From Streptomyces melanogenes (lineage in GTDB: Bacteria; Actinomycetota; Actinomycetes; Streptomycetales; Streptomycetaceae), in contig NZ_BMTS01000002.1 of the NCBI RefSeq assembly GCF_014649795.1, positions 620,001-684,000 of the forward strand: DNA of 64,000 bases, read 5' to 3'. The translations under genes were made by a program, and so were the position numbers. The first letter of the stretch is position 1; each line of letters opens with the position of its first letter. This document shows positions 45,519 through 54,191 of this stretch, piece by piece. Under the pieces are notes generated by a model. The model saw only the letters and a program-made list of their open reading frames with translations. It ran no database searches and was not told where the DNA came from.

Positions 45519-46529
45519 ATGAACGCCACGCACCCCGCTGTTTCCGTGATCATGCCGGTCCTCAATGAGGAGCGGCATCTGCGCAACTCGGTCCGCCACA
45601 TCCTGGAACAGGAGTACGACGGCGAGATGGAGGTGGTGATCGCGCTCGGCCCGTCCACGGACCGCACGAACGAGATCGCCGCCGAGCTGGTACGTGAGGA
45701 TCCCAGGGTCCACACCGTGCCCAATCCCACCGGGCGTACGCCGGCGGCCCTGAACGCGGCCATCAAGGCCTCCCGTCACCCGATCGTGGTACGGGTCGAC
45801 GGCCACGGCATGCTCTCCCCGAACTACATCGCCACCGCCGTCCGCCTCCTGGAGGAGACCGGCGCGCAGAACGTCGGCGGCATCATGCACGCCGAGGGCG
45901 AGAACGCCTGGGAGGACGCGGTCGCGGCCGCCATGACGTCGAAGATCGGCGTCGGCAACGCGGCCTTCCACACCGGCGGCGCGGCGGGCCCGGCCGAGAC
46001 GGTCTACCTGGGCGTCTTCCGGCGCGAGGCCCTCGAGCAACAGGGCGGCTACAACGAGGAGTTCATCCGCGCCCAGGACTGGGAGCTGAACTTCCGCATC
46101 CGCGAGGCCGGCGGCCTCATCTGGTTCTCGCCCGAGCTGCGGGTCCAGTACCGCCCGCGCCCGAGCGTGCGCGCCCTGGCCAAGCAGTACAAGGACTACG
46201 GCCGCTGGCGCCATGTCGTCGCCCGCTACCACGAGGGCTCCATCAACCTGCGCTACCTCGCCCCGCCGACCGCCGTCTGCGCGATCGCGGCGGGCGTCGT
46301 GGTGGGCGCGGTGCTCACCCCGGTGGGCTTCGTGATCCCGGCCGGCTACCTCGCGGCGATCGCGGCGGGCTCGCTCCCGGCGGGCAAGGGGCTGCCGCTC
46401 AAGGCGCGCCTGCAGATCCCGGTGGCGCTCGCCACCATGCACATGTCCTGGGGCTACGGCTTCCTGACCAGCCCGAAGGCGCTCGCCAAGAAGGTCATCG
46501 CGAGCCGCCGCCCGGCGGTCAAGGTCTGA
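45519..46529 (+). CDS. Family 2 glycosyltransferase, membrane-associated
   Basis: 336 aa. GT-A domain from residue about 6 (VSVIMPVLNEERHLRNSVRHIL) with the Asp pocket VVRVDGHGMLSPNYI, EEFIRAQDWELNFRIREAGG, then a C-terminal hydrophobic pair of segments (about 245-290) that would anchor it to the membrane. The shape resembles ExoA-type enzymes adding sugars to lipid carriers. Located inside the LCP series, it probably makes part of the polymer that they attach. ATG at 45519. Confidence 0.92.
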   Translation: MNATHPAVSVIMPVLNEERHLRNSVRHILEQEYDGEMEVVIALGPSTDRTNEIAAELVREDPRVHTVPNPTGRTPAALNAAIKASRHPIVVRVDGHGMLSPNYIATAVRLLEETGAQNVGGIMHAEGENAWEDAVAAAMTSKIGVGNAAFHTGGAAGPAETVYLGVFRREALEQQGGYNEEFIRAQDWELNFRIREAGGLIWFSPELRVQYRPRPSVRALAKQYKDYGRWRHVVARYHEGSINLRYLAPPTAVCAIAAGVVVGAVLTPVGFVIPAGYLAAIAAGSLPAGKGLPLKARLQIPVALATMHMSWGYGFLTSPKALAKKVIASRRPAVKV

Positions 46530-46559
46530 TCAGCAGGTACGAAGACACGTACGAAGAAG

Positions 46560-46599
46560 GGGGGCGCCCGGTGCTGTGAAGCACCGGGCGCCCCCTTTT
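46560..46599. terminator. Strong terminator, 16-bp stem followed by TTTT
   Basis: GGGGGCGCCCGGTGCT (46560-46575), loop GTGA, complement (46580-46595), then TTTT. It ends the glycosyltransferase gene (31 nt after its stop) and could also serve the convergent LCP gene. Confidence 0.88.
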
Positions 46600-46632
46600 C
46601 GTATGCCCGTGGGTCGTGCGCGGGACCCGCGA

Positions 46633-48351
46633 CTACCAGCGGTAGGGCGCGTACACGTCCATGCAGTCCGAGCTGTTGGCGCCGTTGATGTTCTCCGTGT
46701 CCTTCAGCGGGTCGCTGTCCTGGGCGGCCTTCTTCGGGTACGTGGCACCGGTGCGCCAGTCCGCGCCGACCGTGAGGGTCAGCGTCGAGACGTCGGCGGA
46801 CACCTTCACGGCGCTGGAGGGCAGCTCCATCGCGGCCGCCACCGACATCGCGTCGGCCTTGCCCTGCGCGCCCGCGCTCTTCGGGTACGTGAGCGTGGTG
46901 GCCGGGGCCGAGCCGCGGGTGTCGGAGGCCTTCGCCTTGTAGAAGCCCTTGTTCTTCAGGGTGTCGGCGACCGTGGTCGCGCGCTTCTGGGTGGGCGCCA
47001 TGCCGTTTACACCGGTGCCGTTGACGACGCTGAGCACGAGCGAGCCGGCCGGGGTGGCCGCCGGGCCCTTGGTCTCCGGCTTGGCCGGGCCGTCGTCCTT
47101 CTTGTCGAGCGGCTTGTCCTCGCGCAGCATCGACCACAGGGTGTCGGCGGCGCCCGGCTGCGGCAGCACGTGCTCCCTGTTCTTGGGGTCCTCGATCCGG
47201 GGCATGGTCAGCATGTTCAGCCGGTCCATCGGCACGCTCTTGAGCTCCATGCCGAGGTCGTAGAGCTTCTTGACCGTGCCGAGCTCGCGGGAGACCTGGA
47301 GCGACTTGGTGGCCGTCTCGGCCAGGTTCATGATCCGGCCGGTGTTGGTGAAAGCATTCTGCTTCTTCAGCTCGCGCATCACCGAGTTCATGTACATGTG
47401 CTGGGCCTTGGACCGGCCCAGGTCGCTGTAGAAGGCGTGCCGGGTACGCAGCCACTGGAGCGCCTGCTCGCCCTTGACCTTGTGGGTGCCCGCGGTGAGC
47501 CGCAGGTGCGAGCCGCCGGGCACCCTGGGCTTGGGCCCGTCGTACACGTTCTGCTTGACGCACACGTCGGCGCCGCCGACCGCGTCCGCCATCGCCACCA
47601 CACCCGAGAAGTCGACCATCATCCAGTGGTCGATGTAGACGCCGGTGAGCTTCTCCCAGGTGTCCAGGACGCAGCCCGCGCCGCCCCGGGCCAGCGCCTC
47701 GTTGATGAGGGTGTTGGTGGCCGGTTCCGTCTTCTTGGTCTTCGGGTTCACACACGACGGGATGTCGACGCGGGTGTCGCGCGGAATGGAGACCACCGAG
47801 GCGCTCTTGCGGTCCGCGGAGACGTGCATCAGCATCTGCACATCGGCCCGCGGCGGGTCGTTCGCGGTGTCCCGGGCGCCGCCGAGCTTGACGTTCTCGT
47901 CGCCCGCGCGGCTGTCGGAGCCGATCAGCAGGACGTTGAGCGGGGTCTGGCCGTCGGCGTTGGCCGCGGACTTCTTGGCGTTGGAGCCGCCCGCGCTGCG
48001 GTCGCCCTTGCGGATGTTGCCGTTGAGGTGCTGGTAGTACAGGTAACCGGCGCCGGCCGTGCCGAGTATGAGCAGGGCGAGCGTCGAGGCGACCCAGCGC
48101 AGTACGCGTCTCTTGCCCTTCTTCTTCACGCGTTTGCGCGGACCGCCGCGCCGGTGCCCGCCGCCGTCGGCGGCCGCGGCCTTCTCGGGTGCGCCCTTGC
48201 CGTCGTCCGGCCCGTCGCCCGAGGAGCGCGGGGCGGGCGGCTTGCCGCCGCCCCCCTCCTCGCCGTACAGCGACTCGTCCCAGCCGAGTTGATCGGCGTC
48301 TTGGACGCGCCGCGGCCGCGTTCCCTCCCCGCGCACGCTGTTCTGCCCCAC
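46633..48351 (-). CDS. LCP family protein 3 (with LytR_C domain)
   Basis: 572 aa. Cytoplasmic N terminus rich in Gly/Pro/Lys, membrane helix about 84-106, LCP domain including LIGSDSRAGDENVK, VQMLMHVSADRKSASVVSIPRDT and NTLINEALARGGAGCVLDTWE. The C-terminal LytR_C block is SLVLSVVNGTGVNGMAP. It carries several cysteines (PSCVN, AGCVLDT, VCVKQN) that could form disulfides. Start is GTG at 48351. Wall-polymer ligase by family. Confidence 0.9.
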   Translation of the reverse strand: MGQNSVRGEGTRPRRVQDADQLGWDESLYGEEGGGGKPPAPRSSGDGPDDGKGAPEKAAAADGGGHRRGGPRKRVKKKGKRRVLRWVASTLALLILGTAGAGYLYYQHLNGNIRKGDRSAGGSNAKKSAANADGQTPLNVLLIGSDSRAGDENVKLGGARDTANDPPRADVQMLMHVSADRKSASVVSIPRDTRVDIPSCVNPKTKKTEPATNTLINEALARGGAGCVLDTWEKLTGVYIDHWMMVDFSGVVAMADAVGGADVCVKQNVYDGPKPRVPGGSHLRLTAGTHKVKGEQALQWLRTRHAFYSDLGRSKAQHMYMNSVMRELKKQNAFTNTGRIMNLAETATKSLQVSRELGTVKKLYDLGMELKSVPMDRLNMLTMPRIEDPKNREHVLPQPGAADTLWSMLREDKPLDKKDDGPAKPETKGPAATPAGSLVLSVVNGTGVNGMAPTQKRATTVADTLKNKGFYKAKASDTRGSAPATTLTYPKSAGAQGKADAMSVAAAMELPSSAVKVSADVSTLTLTVGADWRTGATYPKKAAQDSDPLKDTENINGANSSDCMDVYAPYRW

Positions 48352-48454
48352 CCCAATACCCCCTGTCTCAGGTGGTCCCAGCGCCCGGTAAGGGCCGGAG
48401 ACCTGTTGTCACTTGGCACACGTCGGTCGCGTACGCATCAGTTGCGTACACGCG

Positions 48455-50167
48455 TCACTTGGCGCACACCGACTTGTCCGCTTCCACTTTCTGAATTCCT
48501 TCGGGCGCCTTGGCCGGAGCGGCGATCGGGATCCCGGCGCCCTTGAAGTCCGCGCCGAGGGTCAGCACCATCGGCGTCCTACCGACCGCGTCCTGCGTTC
48601 CGGGCTTCAGCGCGCTGGCGGGAAGACCCATCAGATCGGCGAGTTTACGGGCCTGGTCCGCCTGGTTGGGCGCGTAGGCCAGCGTGGTGTTCGCCAGCTT
48701 CGCCGGGGCGTTGCCGCCGTTGTCCGACTTCAGCACGCCCTTGGTGTTCTGCAGCCACAGCAGCGTCTGGGAGGCGGAGCCCGCCACCGCGCCGCCGTTG
48801 AGCACCTGGACGCGCACGGCGGACGCCTGGGCGCGGGTGCCCTTGAGGAGCGCCGCCTGGGCGTCCTTGGCCTCGCTCTCCTTCTTCTTCACCTCGGTGA
48901 AGGACACGTCCGAGCGCATCATGCTGAACACCTGCGGCGCCTTGACCGGGTCGATGACCACGGTCTTGTGCACCTTGCCGTCCGCCGGGTTGTCGATGAC
49001 CGGCACGGTCGTGAACGTGACGTTCTTCAGATCGACCTTGCTGAGGTCCTGCGCCAGGCTGGTCAGCTTCTTGATCGACCCTATGCCCGAGTCGACGGTG
49101 AGCGCCTTGGTCGCCGCGTTCGCCAGCCCGTACATCTTGGTCGGGCTGCTCAGCGTCGAGTCGGACTTCATCTTCCGCATCATCGAACTGAGGAACTGCT
49201 GCTGCTGCTTGATCCGGTCGAGGTCGCTCTCGTTGCCGAAGCTGTGCCGGGTCCGTACGAACGCGAGGGCCTGCTCACCCTTGATCGTGGACTTGCCGGC
49301 CGGGAGCTTGAGGTGCGACTTGGGGTCGTTCACCGGCTTGGTCAGGCACACCTGGACGCCGCCGACGGCCGTCGACAGCTCCTTGACCGCGTTGAAGTCG
49401 GCCATCATGAAGTGGTCGACGCTGAGCCCGGTGAGCGCCTTGACCGTACGCATCGTGCAGCCCGGGTCGCGGCCGTCCTGGCCGAGGCTGGTGTTGAAGC
49501 GCACGTTCGCCTCGGACCGCACCGTCCTGGTGGTGCCGTCCTTCTGCTTGGTCGGGCACTCCGGGATGTTGGTGACCAGGTCGCGCGGGATGGACAGGGC
49601 GGTCGCGTTGGAGCGGTCCTTGGAGACGTGGAAGAGGATGTTGGTGTCGGCGTGGCCCTCGCTGCCCTTGTCGCCGTACCCCTCGTTGCCCTTGCCGGTG
49701 CGCTTGTCCGTACCGATGATCAGGATGTTGACCGGACCGTCGGAGGTGGCGTGCTTGCTGCCCGCGTCACCGACGTCGACGGTGTTCAGGTTGTTGTTGA
49801 AGTGCTGGTAGAGCAGATAGGCGCCGGTCGAGCCCGCGATCAGGACGAAGCCGAGCACACCGCCCGTCCACATCAGGACCTTCTTCTTGCGGGACGCCTT
49901 GGGCTTGCGCTTGCGCCGGCCGGGCGCCGTCGGGGGCGCCTCCTGGGCGTTGCCCGCACGGCGGTTGTCGCGCTGACCGGGGACGTCGCGGCGGGACGGG
50001 CCGCCTCTGCCGGGGGCGGTGGTTCTGCGCGGGGGAGTGCCTGCCGACGGGGACGACTGCGGTCCGGAGGGATTCAGTCGCAATTCGTAATTGCCCGTCT
50101 GCGGGTTGAGTACCCACTGGTCTGCCGGGTCGACTTCTTCTGCCCGCCCACGGCTCTGCGCATCCAC
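48455..50167 (-). CDS. LCP family protein 4 (with LytR_C domain)
   Basis: 570 aa. N terminus has ADQWVLNPQTGNYELRLNPSG, then a basic stretch, membrane helix about 97-119, LCP domain (IIGTDKRTGKGNEGYGDKGSEGHADTNILFHVS, ALSIPRDLVTNIPECPT, RFNTSLGQDGRDPGCTMRTVKALTG, DHFMMADF, RTRHSFGNESDLDRIKQQQQF) and LytR_C (VRVQVLNGGAVAGSA). Same layout as protein 3, which lies 103 bases downstream. GTG at 50167. Confidence 0.9.
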   Translation of the reverse strand: MDAQSRGRAEEVDPADQWVLNPQTGNYELRLNPSGPQSSPSAGTPPRRTTAPGRGGPSRRDVPGQRDNRRAGNAQEAPPTAPGRRKRKPKASRKKKVLMWTGGVLGFVLIAGSTGAYLLYQHFNNNLNTVDVGDAGSKHATSDGPVNILIIGTDKRTGKGNEGYGDKGSEGHADTNILFHVSKDRSNATALSIPRDLVTNIPECPTKQKDGTTRTVRSEANVRFNTSLGQDGRDPGCTMRTVKALTGLSVDHFMMADFNAVKELSTAVGGVQVCLTKPVNDPKSHLKLPAGKSTIKGEQALAFVRTRHSFGNESDLDRIKQQQQFLSSMMRKMKSDSTLSSPTKMYGLANAATKALTVDSGIGSIKKLTSLAQDLSKVDLKNVTFTTVPVIDNPADGKVHKTVVIDPVKAPQVFSMMRSDVSFTEVKKKESEAKDAQAALLKGTRAQASAVRVQVLNGGAVAGSASQTLLWLQNTKGVLKSDNGGNAPAKLANTTLAYAPNQADQARKLADLMGLPASALKPGTQDAVGRTPMVLTLGADFKGAGIPIAAPAKAPEGIQKVEADKSVCAK

Positions 50168-50387
50168 GGTTGCCTTAGTCCTCCGTCGGTGCCACTCGAG
50201 TCACTTCCCCCAAAGCGCTCAGTCATTCGATCCTGCAGTGCGTGGCCTCGGGTGGCACAAGCACCGGGTCGCGTCACACTATCTGCCCAGTTGAGCGAAG
50301 AGCGACGGCCGTGACAAATTCCACGCCGCTTACAACCGGGCAATCCACCCAATCCGCATCGCTGTCTGTTCTCCGTTGACACACGCT

Positions 50388-51749
50388 TTACCCGCACATG
50401 CCCACGGCGGCATTCGAACCCGGGTACGTAGGCGCCGGGCTCGGGGAAACGGGATCATCAGGCTTGTCGTCCGACGCCGAGCCGTCCGCTCCTTCGGGCG
50501 TCCCCGTCCGCGCATTCCCGTCCCCCTTCTCCGTCTCCGTGCTCCCGGCCGGTGCCACCTGGAGCGGCCGGTCGTCCCTGAGCTGCTGGAACAGCACCCG
50601 CGCGGCCGGCTGGACCAGCTCGTCGCGGTTGCTGTCGTATGTGTACGGCCTGCGCGGCACGGTCAGGAACTGCACCTTGTCGGTCGGGATTCCACGCATC
50701 CCGCGCACCAGGTCGTAGAGGTCCTTCAGGGAATTCAGCCCCGGGTCGGTGGTCAGCGACTTCGTCATCGCGTCCAGCACCGGATAGAGCCGGGTCGGAT
50801 TGAGCAGCACGCCGTTGCTCTGCACCTTGCGCACCAGCGAGCCGAGGAACTGCTGCTGGCGGTCCATGCGCTCGGTGTCGCTGCCGTCGCCGAAGCCGTG
50901 CCGGGCCCGGACGAACCCCAGCGCCTGCTCGCCGTGGAGCGTCTGGCGGCCCGCCGGGAGCTTCAGATGCGCCTGCCGGTCGTCCACCGGCTGCTTGAGG
51001 CAGACCTCGACGCCGTCGACCGCGTCCACCATGTCCTTGAAGCCGCTGAAGTCGACGACCATGTGGTGGTCGACCCGGATCCCGGTGAGCTTCTCCACCG
51101 TACGGATGGTGCAGGCGGCGCCGCCGACCTCGAACGCCTCGTTGAACTGGGCGAATCGGGCCTTGGTGCGGGTGCCGTCCTGCTTGAGGCAGTCCGGGAC
51201 GTCCGCCATCAGGTCGCGCGGCAGCGAGACGGCGGTCGCGGACTTCCGGTCCGCCGCCAGGTGCAGCAGGATCGTGGTGTCCGAGCGCTGGCTGCCGCCG
51301 TCGTCGCGGCCGTATCTGCTGTTGCTGCCCGCGCGCGAGTCCGAGCCGATGAGCAGCAGGTTCTGCGCGTTGTCCGCGCCGGGCGGCGGGCGCTCCTTCT
51401 CGTAGCGCTCCAGCTCGGCGGCGGCCGTGGTGTCGGTGCGGATGTTGTTGTCGAGCTTCTTGTAGAACCACCAGCCGGTGCCGGCGGCGGCGAGCACGAG
51501 GAACGACACGCCGAGGGCGGTCCAACGCAGCCAGTGGCGACGAGTGTTGCTCCCGTCGGGCGCGTCGGGCTCGCCTTCGGCGGTCGGGGTCGCGGTCGCG
51601 TCGGGCTGCTTGCCGGGCGCGTCGGCTTCGGCCGGTGCGGCTTCCGTCGGCCCAGTCGGTTCCGGCGGTGTCGGCGTGTCCGGTCGTGGCTCGTCCTCGG
51701 CCCGGTGGTCGGGCGCGGGGGGCGGGCTGTCGGTCACGTCGGCGTCCAT
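50388..51749 (-). CDS. LCP family protein 5 (no LytR_C domain)
   Basis: 453 aa. Acidic/Pro-rich N terminus, membrane helix about 73-96, LCP domain (LLIGSDSRAGSNSRYGRDDGG, AVSLPRDLMADVPDCL, ARFAQFNEAFEVGGAACTIRTVEKLTG, DHHMVVDF, RARHGFGDGSDTERMDRQQQF). It ends with a Thr/Glu-rich tail and CG; LytR_C is absent. Fifth LCP gene within about 10 kb; the last three are in the same orientation. ATG at 51749. Confidence 0.9.
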   Translation of the reverse strand: MDADVTDSPPPAPDHRAEDEPRPDTPTPPEPTGPTEAAPAEADAPGKQPDATATPTAEGEPDAPDGSNTRRHWLRWTALGVSFLVLAAAGTGWWFYKKLDNNIRTDTTAAAELERYEKERPPPGADNAQNLLLIGSDSRAGSNSRYGRDDGGSQRSDTTILLHLAADRKSATAVSLPRDLMADVPDCLKQDGTRTKARFAQFNEAFEVGGAACTIRTVEKLTGIRVDHHMVVDFSGFKDMVDAVDGVEVCLKQPVDDRQAHLKLPAGRQTLHGEQALGFVRARHGFGDGSDTERMDRQQQFLGSLVRKVQSNGVLLNPTRLYPVLDAMTKSLTTDPGLNSLKDLYDLVRGMRGIPTDKVQFLTVPRRPYTYDSNRDELVQPAARVLFQQLRDDRPLQVAPAGSTETEKGDGNARTGTPEGADGSASDDKPDDPVSPSPAPTYPGSNAAVGMCG

Positions 51750-51936
51750 CCTTCACAGGTCGGCGGCGGGCGAAAAGCCGCCGGGGCACCCCGGTAGACG
51801 GTCGTCGCGCGCGCTTGGTTGTGTGGCGTACCGCCGATCATCCACCGGAGTGGCACCCGGAGCCCCAGGGACTCGGCCCGCTGTGGGCCACAAGGGTGGC
51901 GCCGGGGCGATGGTCGTACCGGGTGCGCGCCGCCCG

Positions 51937-52689
51937 TCACACCGCCCGGTGCGTGACCCGCTCGCTCTCGATCCGCTTCTCGAGCCCGCCGTCGGCCAGT
52001 TGGCCGAGATTGCGGCAGAGCACCACCGAGCCGCCGGACGCCAGCGGCGCGTAGAGCCCGCGCGCCAGCCCCTCCCAGCTGTCGTACGGGAGCGCCGACA
52101 GCAGCCGCGAGCCGGGCTCCAGGCCCAGGGTCTCGGCGTCGGCGCGGGCGCGCTCCACCAGGTCGGCCGCGGTCAGCTCGGCGCCGCCTACCGTGAGCGC
52201 GGGCTCCTCGGGGTCGACGGGCGCGAACGGCGCGAACCGGTCGCCCTGGCTCGGCACCTCGACCGCGTAGTCCTGGAACCCGGCGGGCGGCTGCGGGAAG
52301 CGGCCGCCGAGCGGGCGCAGCGCGAGCGCCACCCGCTCGCCGGAGCAGGCGCGGGCCGCGTCCAGCGCGTCCGGCCCGGCCACCACGAGGTCCGCGCCCG
52401 CCGGGTCGCCGCCGACCTCGGCGACCACGCCGACCGAGTGGCAGGCGAGCAGCCAGACGGCGCTCTGCCAGTGCGCGGGCAGCAGCAGCGCGAGCCGGTC
52501 GCCGGGCGCGGCGGCGAGGTCGCCCTGGAGCAGATTGGCGGTCTTGGCCACCCAATTGGCGAAGGTGGCCACCGAGAGTTCCACGCGTTCGCCGGTGGCG
52601 TCGTCGTAGAAGGTGACCAGGGGGCGGGCCGGGTCCGCGGCGAGCGCGGATCGCAGCAGGTCGGCGGGGGTGCGGTCGCTGGCGTTCAC
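51937..52689 (-). CDS. Truncated AMP-binding-like protein (TIGR03089-type)
   Basis: 250 aa. It resembles the N-terminal part of adenylate-forming enzymes (LVTFYDDATGERVELSVATFANWVAKTANLLQ, GDRLALLLPAHWQSAVWLLAC), but the ATP-binding P-loop block and C-terminal catalytic domain of the family are absent. The length and ending fit actinobacterial TIGR03089 proteins, whose function is not known to me. GTG at 52689. Divergent from the exported amidase. It may be a regulator or a scaffold for acyl activation; not established. Confidence 0.75.
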   Translation of the reverse strand: MNASDRTPADLLRSALAADPARPLVTFYDDATGERVELSVATFANWVAKTANLLQGDLAAAPGDRLALLLPAHWQSAVWLLACHSVGVVAEVGGDPAGADLVVAGPDALDAARACSGERVALALRPLGGRFPQPPAGFQDYAVEVPSQGDRFAPFAPVDPEEPALTVGGAELTAADLVERARADAETLGLEPGSRLLSALPYDSWEGLARGLYAPLASGGSVVLCRNLGQLADGGLEKRIESERVTHRAV

Positions 52690-52757
52690 GCGGCAAGCGT
52701 ACGGGTGGGGGCGCCGCTCGCGCCCGGGGAGAGCGGCGTCCGCGTACACCGGTTCGG

Positions 52758-52772
52758 CCGACGGTCCGTCAG
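52758..52772 (+). promoter_or_regulatory. CCGACG-N3-CGTCAG motif upstream of the exported amidase
   Basis: Same arrangement as at 24251-24265 and followed likewise by AGT. Here it lies 45 nt before the ATG at 52818 (21 nt before 52794). Two copies before two exported wall proteins suggest a shared control element. Confidence 0.35.
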
Positions 52773-52793
52773 TTCTGAGATGGACAGACTTGT

Positions 52794-54086
52794 ATGCTTA
52801 TGTCCACGATCGTCAGCATGCGTGCACTCCTTGCATCCTCGATCTCGGTCGCGTGCGCCACCGCACTCGCCCTGCCGCTCGCGGCCTCCGCCGCCGCGTC
52901 CCCCTCCGTGTCCTCGGCGGCCCGTTCCTCCTCCTCGTCCTCCGCCGTGGAACTCGCGGGCTCCACCCAGTCGCTGCCGCTCGCCCCGCTGGGAGCGACC
53001 GACCGGACGCTCGGGGCCGCCCGCGCCCAGGGGCTGCCGGAGCGGAACACCGAACCCTTCTCCCTGCTCGGCGTGGTCTGGGACGACGCGAAGGCCGAAC
53101 TCCACGGCAGCGTCCAGGTCCGCACCCGGGCCGCAGGCGCCCGCACCTGGTCCGGCTGGCAGGACGTCGACACCCACAACGAGGAGCACGCCCCCGACCC
53201 GGGTACCGCCGAGTACGACGCCGCGCGCGTCCACGGCTCCACCGCCCCGCTGTGGGTGGGCCATTCGGACGGCGTCGAGGTGCGCGTACGGCCGGAGGCG
53301 GCCGGGGAGGGCCGGGCGACGCCGGGCGCGCTGCCCCGGGGCCTGCACATCGACCTGGTCGACCCGGGCGCGGACCCGGACGGGGTGGGGGCGGCGGACG
53401 AGGCGGAGCAGGGGGACGGGGTTGAGGACCGGGCCCTGGCGTCCGGCGCGCGAGCGGGCGCGGCGGCGGCCCGTCCCTACATCGGCCCGCGCCCGCGCAT
53501 CATCACGCGCCACGGCTGGGGCGCCGACGAGCAATTGCGCGATCCCGGTTACGTCTACACCGGCAAGCTCAAGGCCGCCTTCGTGCACCACACGGCGTCC
53601 GGCAACAACTACAGCTGCTCGCAGGCGGCCTCCGTGCTGCGCAGCATCTACCGCTACCACGTCCGCAGCAGCGGCTGGCGCGACATCGGCTACAACTTCG
53701 CCGTCGACAAGTGCGGCAACATCTACGAAGGCCGTGCGGGGGGTGTGGCCAAGCCGGTCCTGGGGGCGCACACTCTCGGTTTCAACACCAACTCCATGGG
53801 CGTCGCGGTCATCGGCACGTACACCTCGACCAACCCGTCCGCCGCCGCCCTCGACGCGATCGCCCGTCTGACGGCCTGGAAGCTCGGTCTGTACGGGGTG
53901 AATCCGAAGGGCACCACGCATCTCACGTCGGCCGGCGGGAACCTTTACCGGAAGGGGCGAAGCGTCAGTCTCAACGTCATCTCCGGACATCGGGACGGCT
54001 TCGCCACCGAGTGCCCGGGAGCGCGCCTCTACAAGAAGCTCGGCAAGGCCCGGTCGTCCTCGGCCCGGCTCCAGGGCCGGCGCTGA
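52794..54086 (+). CDS. Exported PGRP-type N-acetylmuramoyl-L-alanine amidase
   Basis: 430 aa counted from ATG 52794; the better signal-peptide start may be ATG 52818 (MRALLASSISVACATALAL). The mature protein has an N-terminal beta-rich region, a Glu/Asp linker, then an Amidase_2/PGRP domain: FVHHTASGNNYSC (zinc His), YHVRSSGWRDIGYNFAVDKCGNIYEGR, NSMGVAVIGTY and GHRDGFATECPGARLY (second His and the Cys). These are the three zinc ligands of catalytic PGRPs. It cuts the amide bond between muramic acid and L-Ala in peptidoglycan. The divergent gene is the TIGR03089-type protein. Confidence 0.9.
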   Translation: MLMSTIVSMRALLASSISVACATALALPLAASAAASPSVSSAARSSSSSSAVELAGSTQSLPLAPLGATDRTLGAARAQGLPERNTEPFSLLGVVWDDAKAELHGSVQVRTRAAGARTWSGWQDVDTHNEEHAPDPGTAEYDAARVHGSTAPLWVGHSDGVEVRVRPEAAGEGRATPGALPRGLHIDLVDPGADPDGVGAADEAEQGDGVEDRALASGARAGAAAARPYIGPRPRIITRHGWGADEQLRDPGYVYTGKLKAAFVHHTASGNNYSCSQAASVLRSIYRYHVRSSGWRDIGYNFAVDKCGNIYEGRAGGVAKPVLGAHTLGFNTNSMGVAVIGTYTSTNPSAAALDAIARLTAWKLGLYGVNPKGTTHLTSAGGNLYRKGRSVSLNVISGHRDGFATECPGARLYKKLGKARSSSARLQGRR

Positions 54087-54191
54087 CCGGGACGGGGGCG
54101 TACGGATCGGGCGCGAACCGTCTGCATAAACTGGCCGGCCGTAGTTGAACCACCGATTCCGCCCGGCCCCAGCAGGAAGCAGAGACGACAG

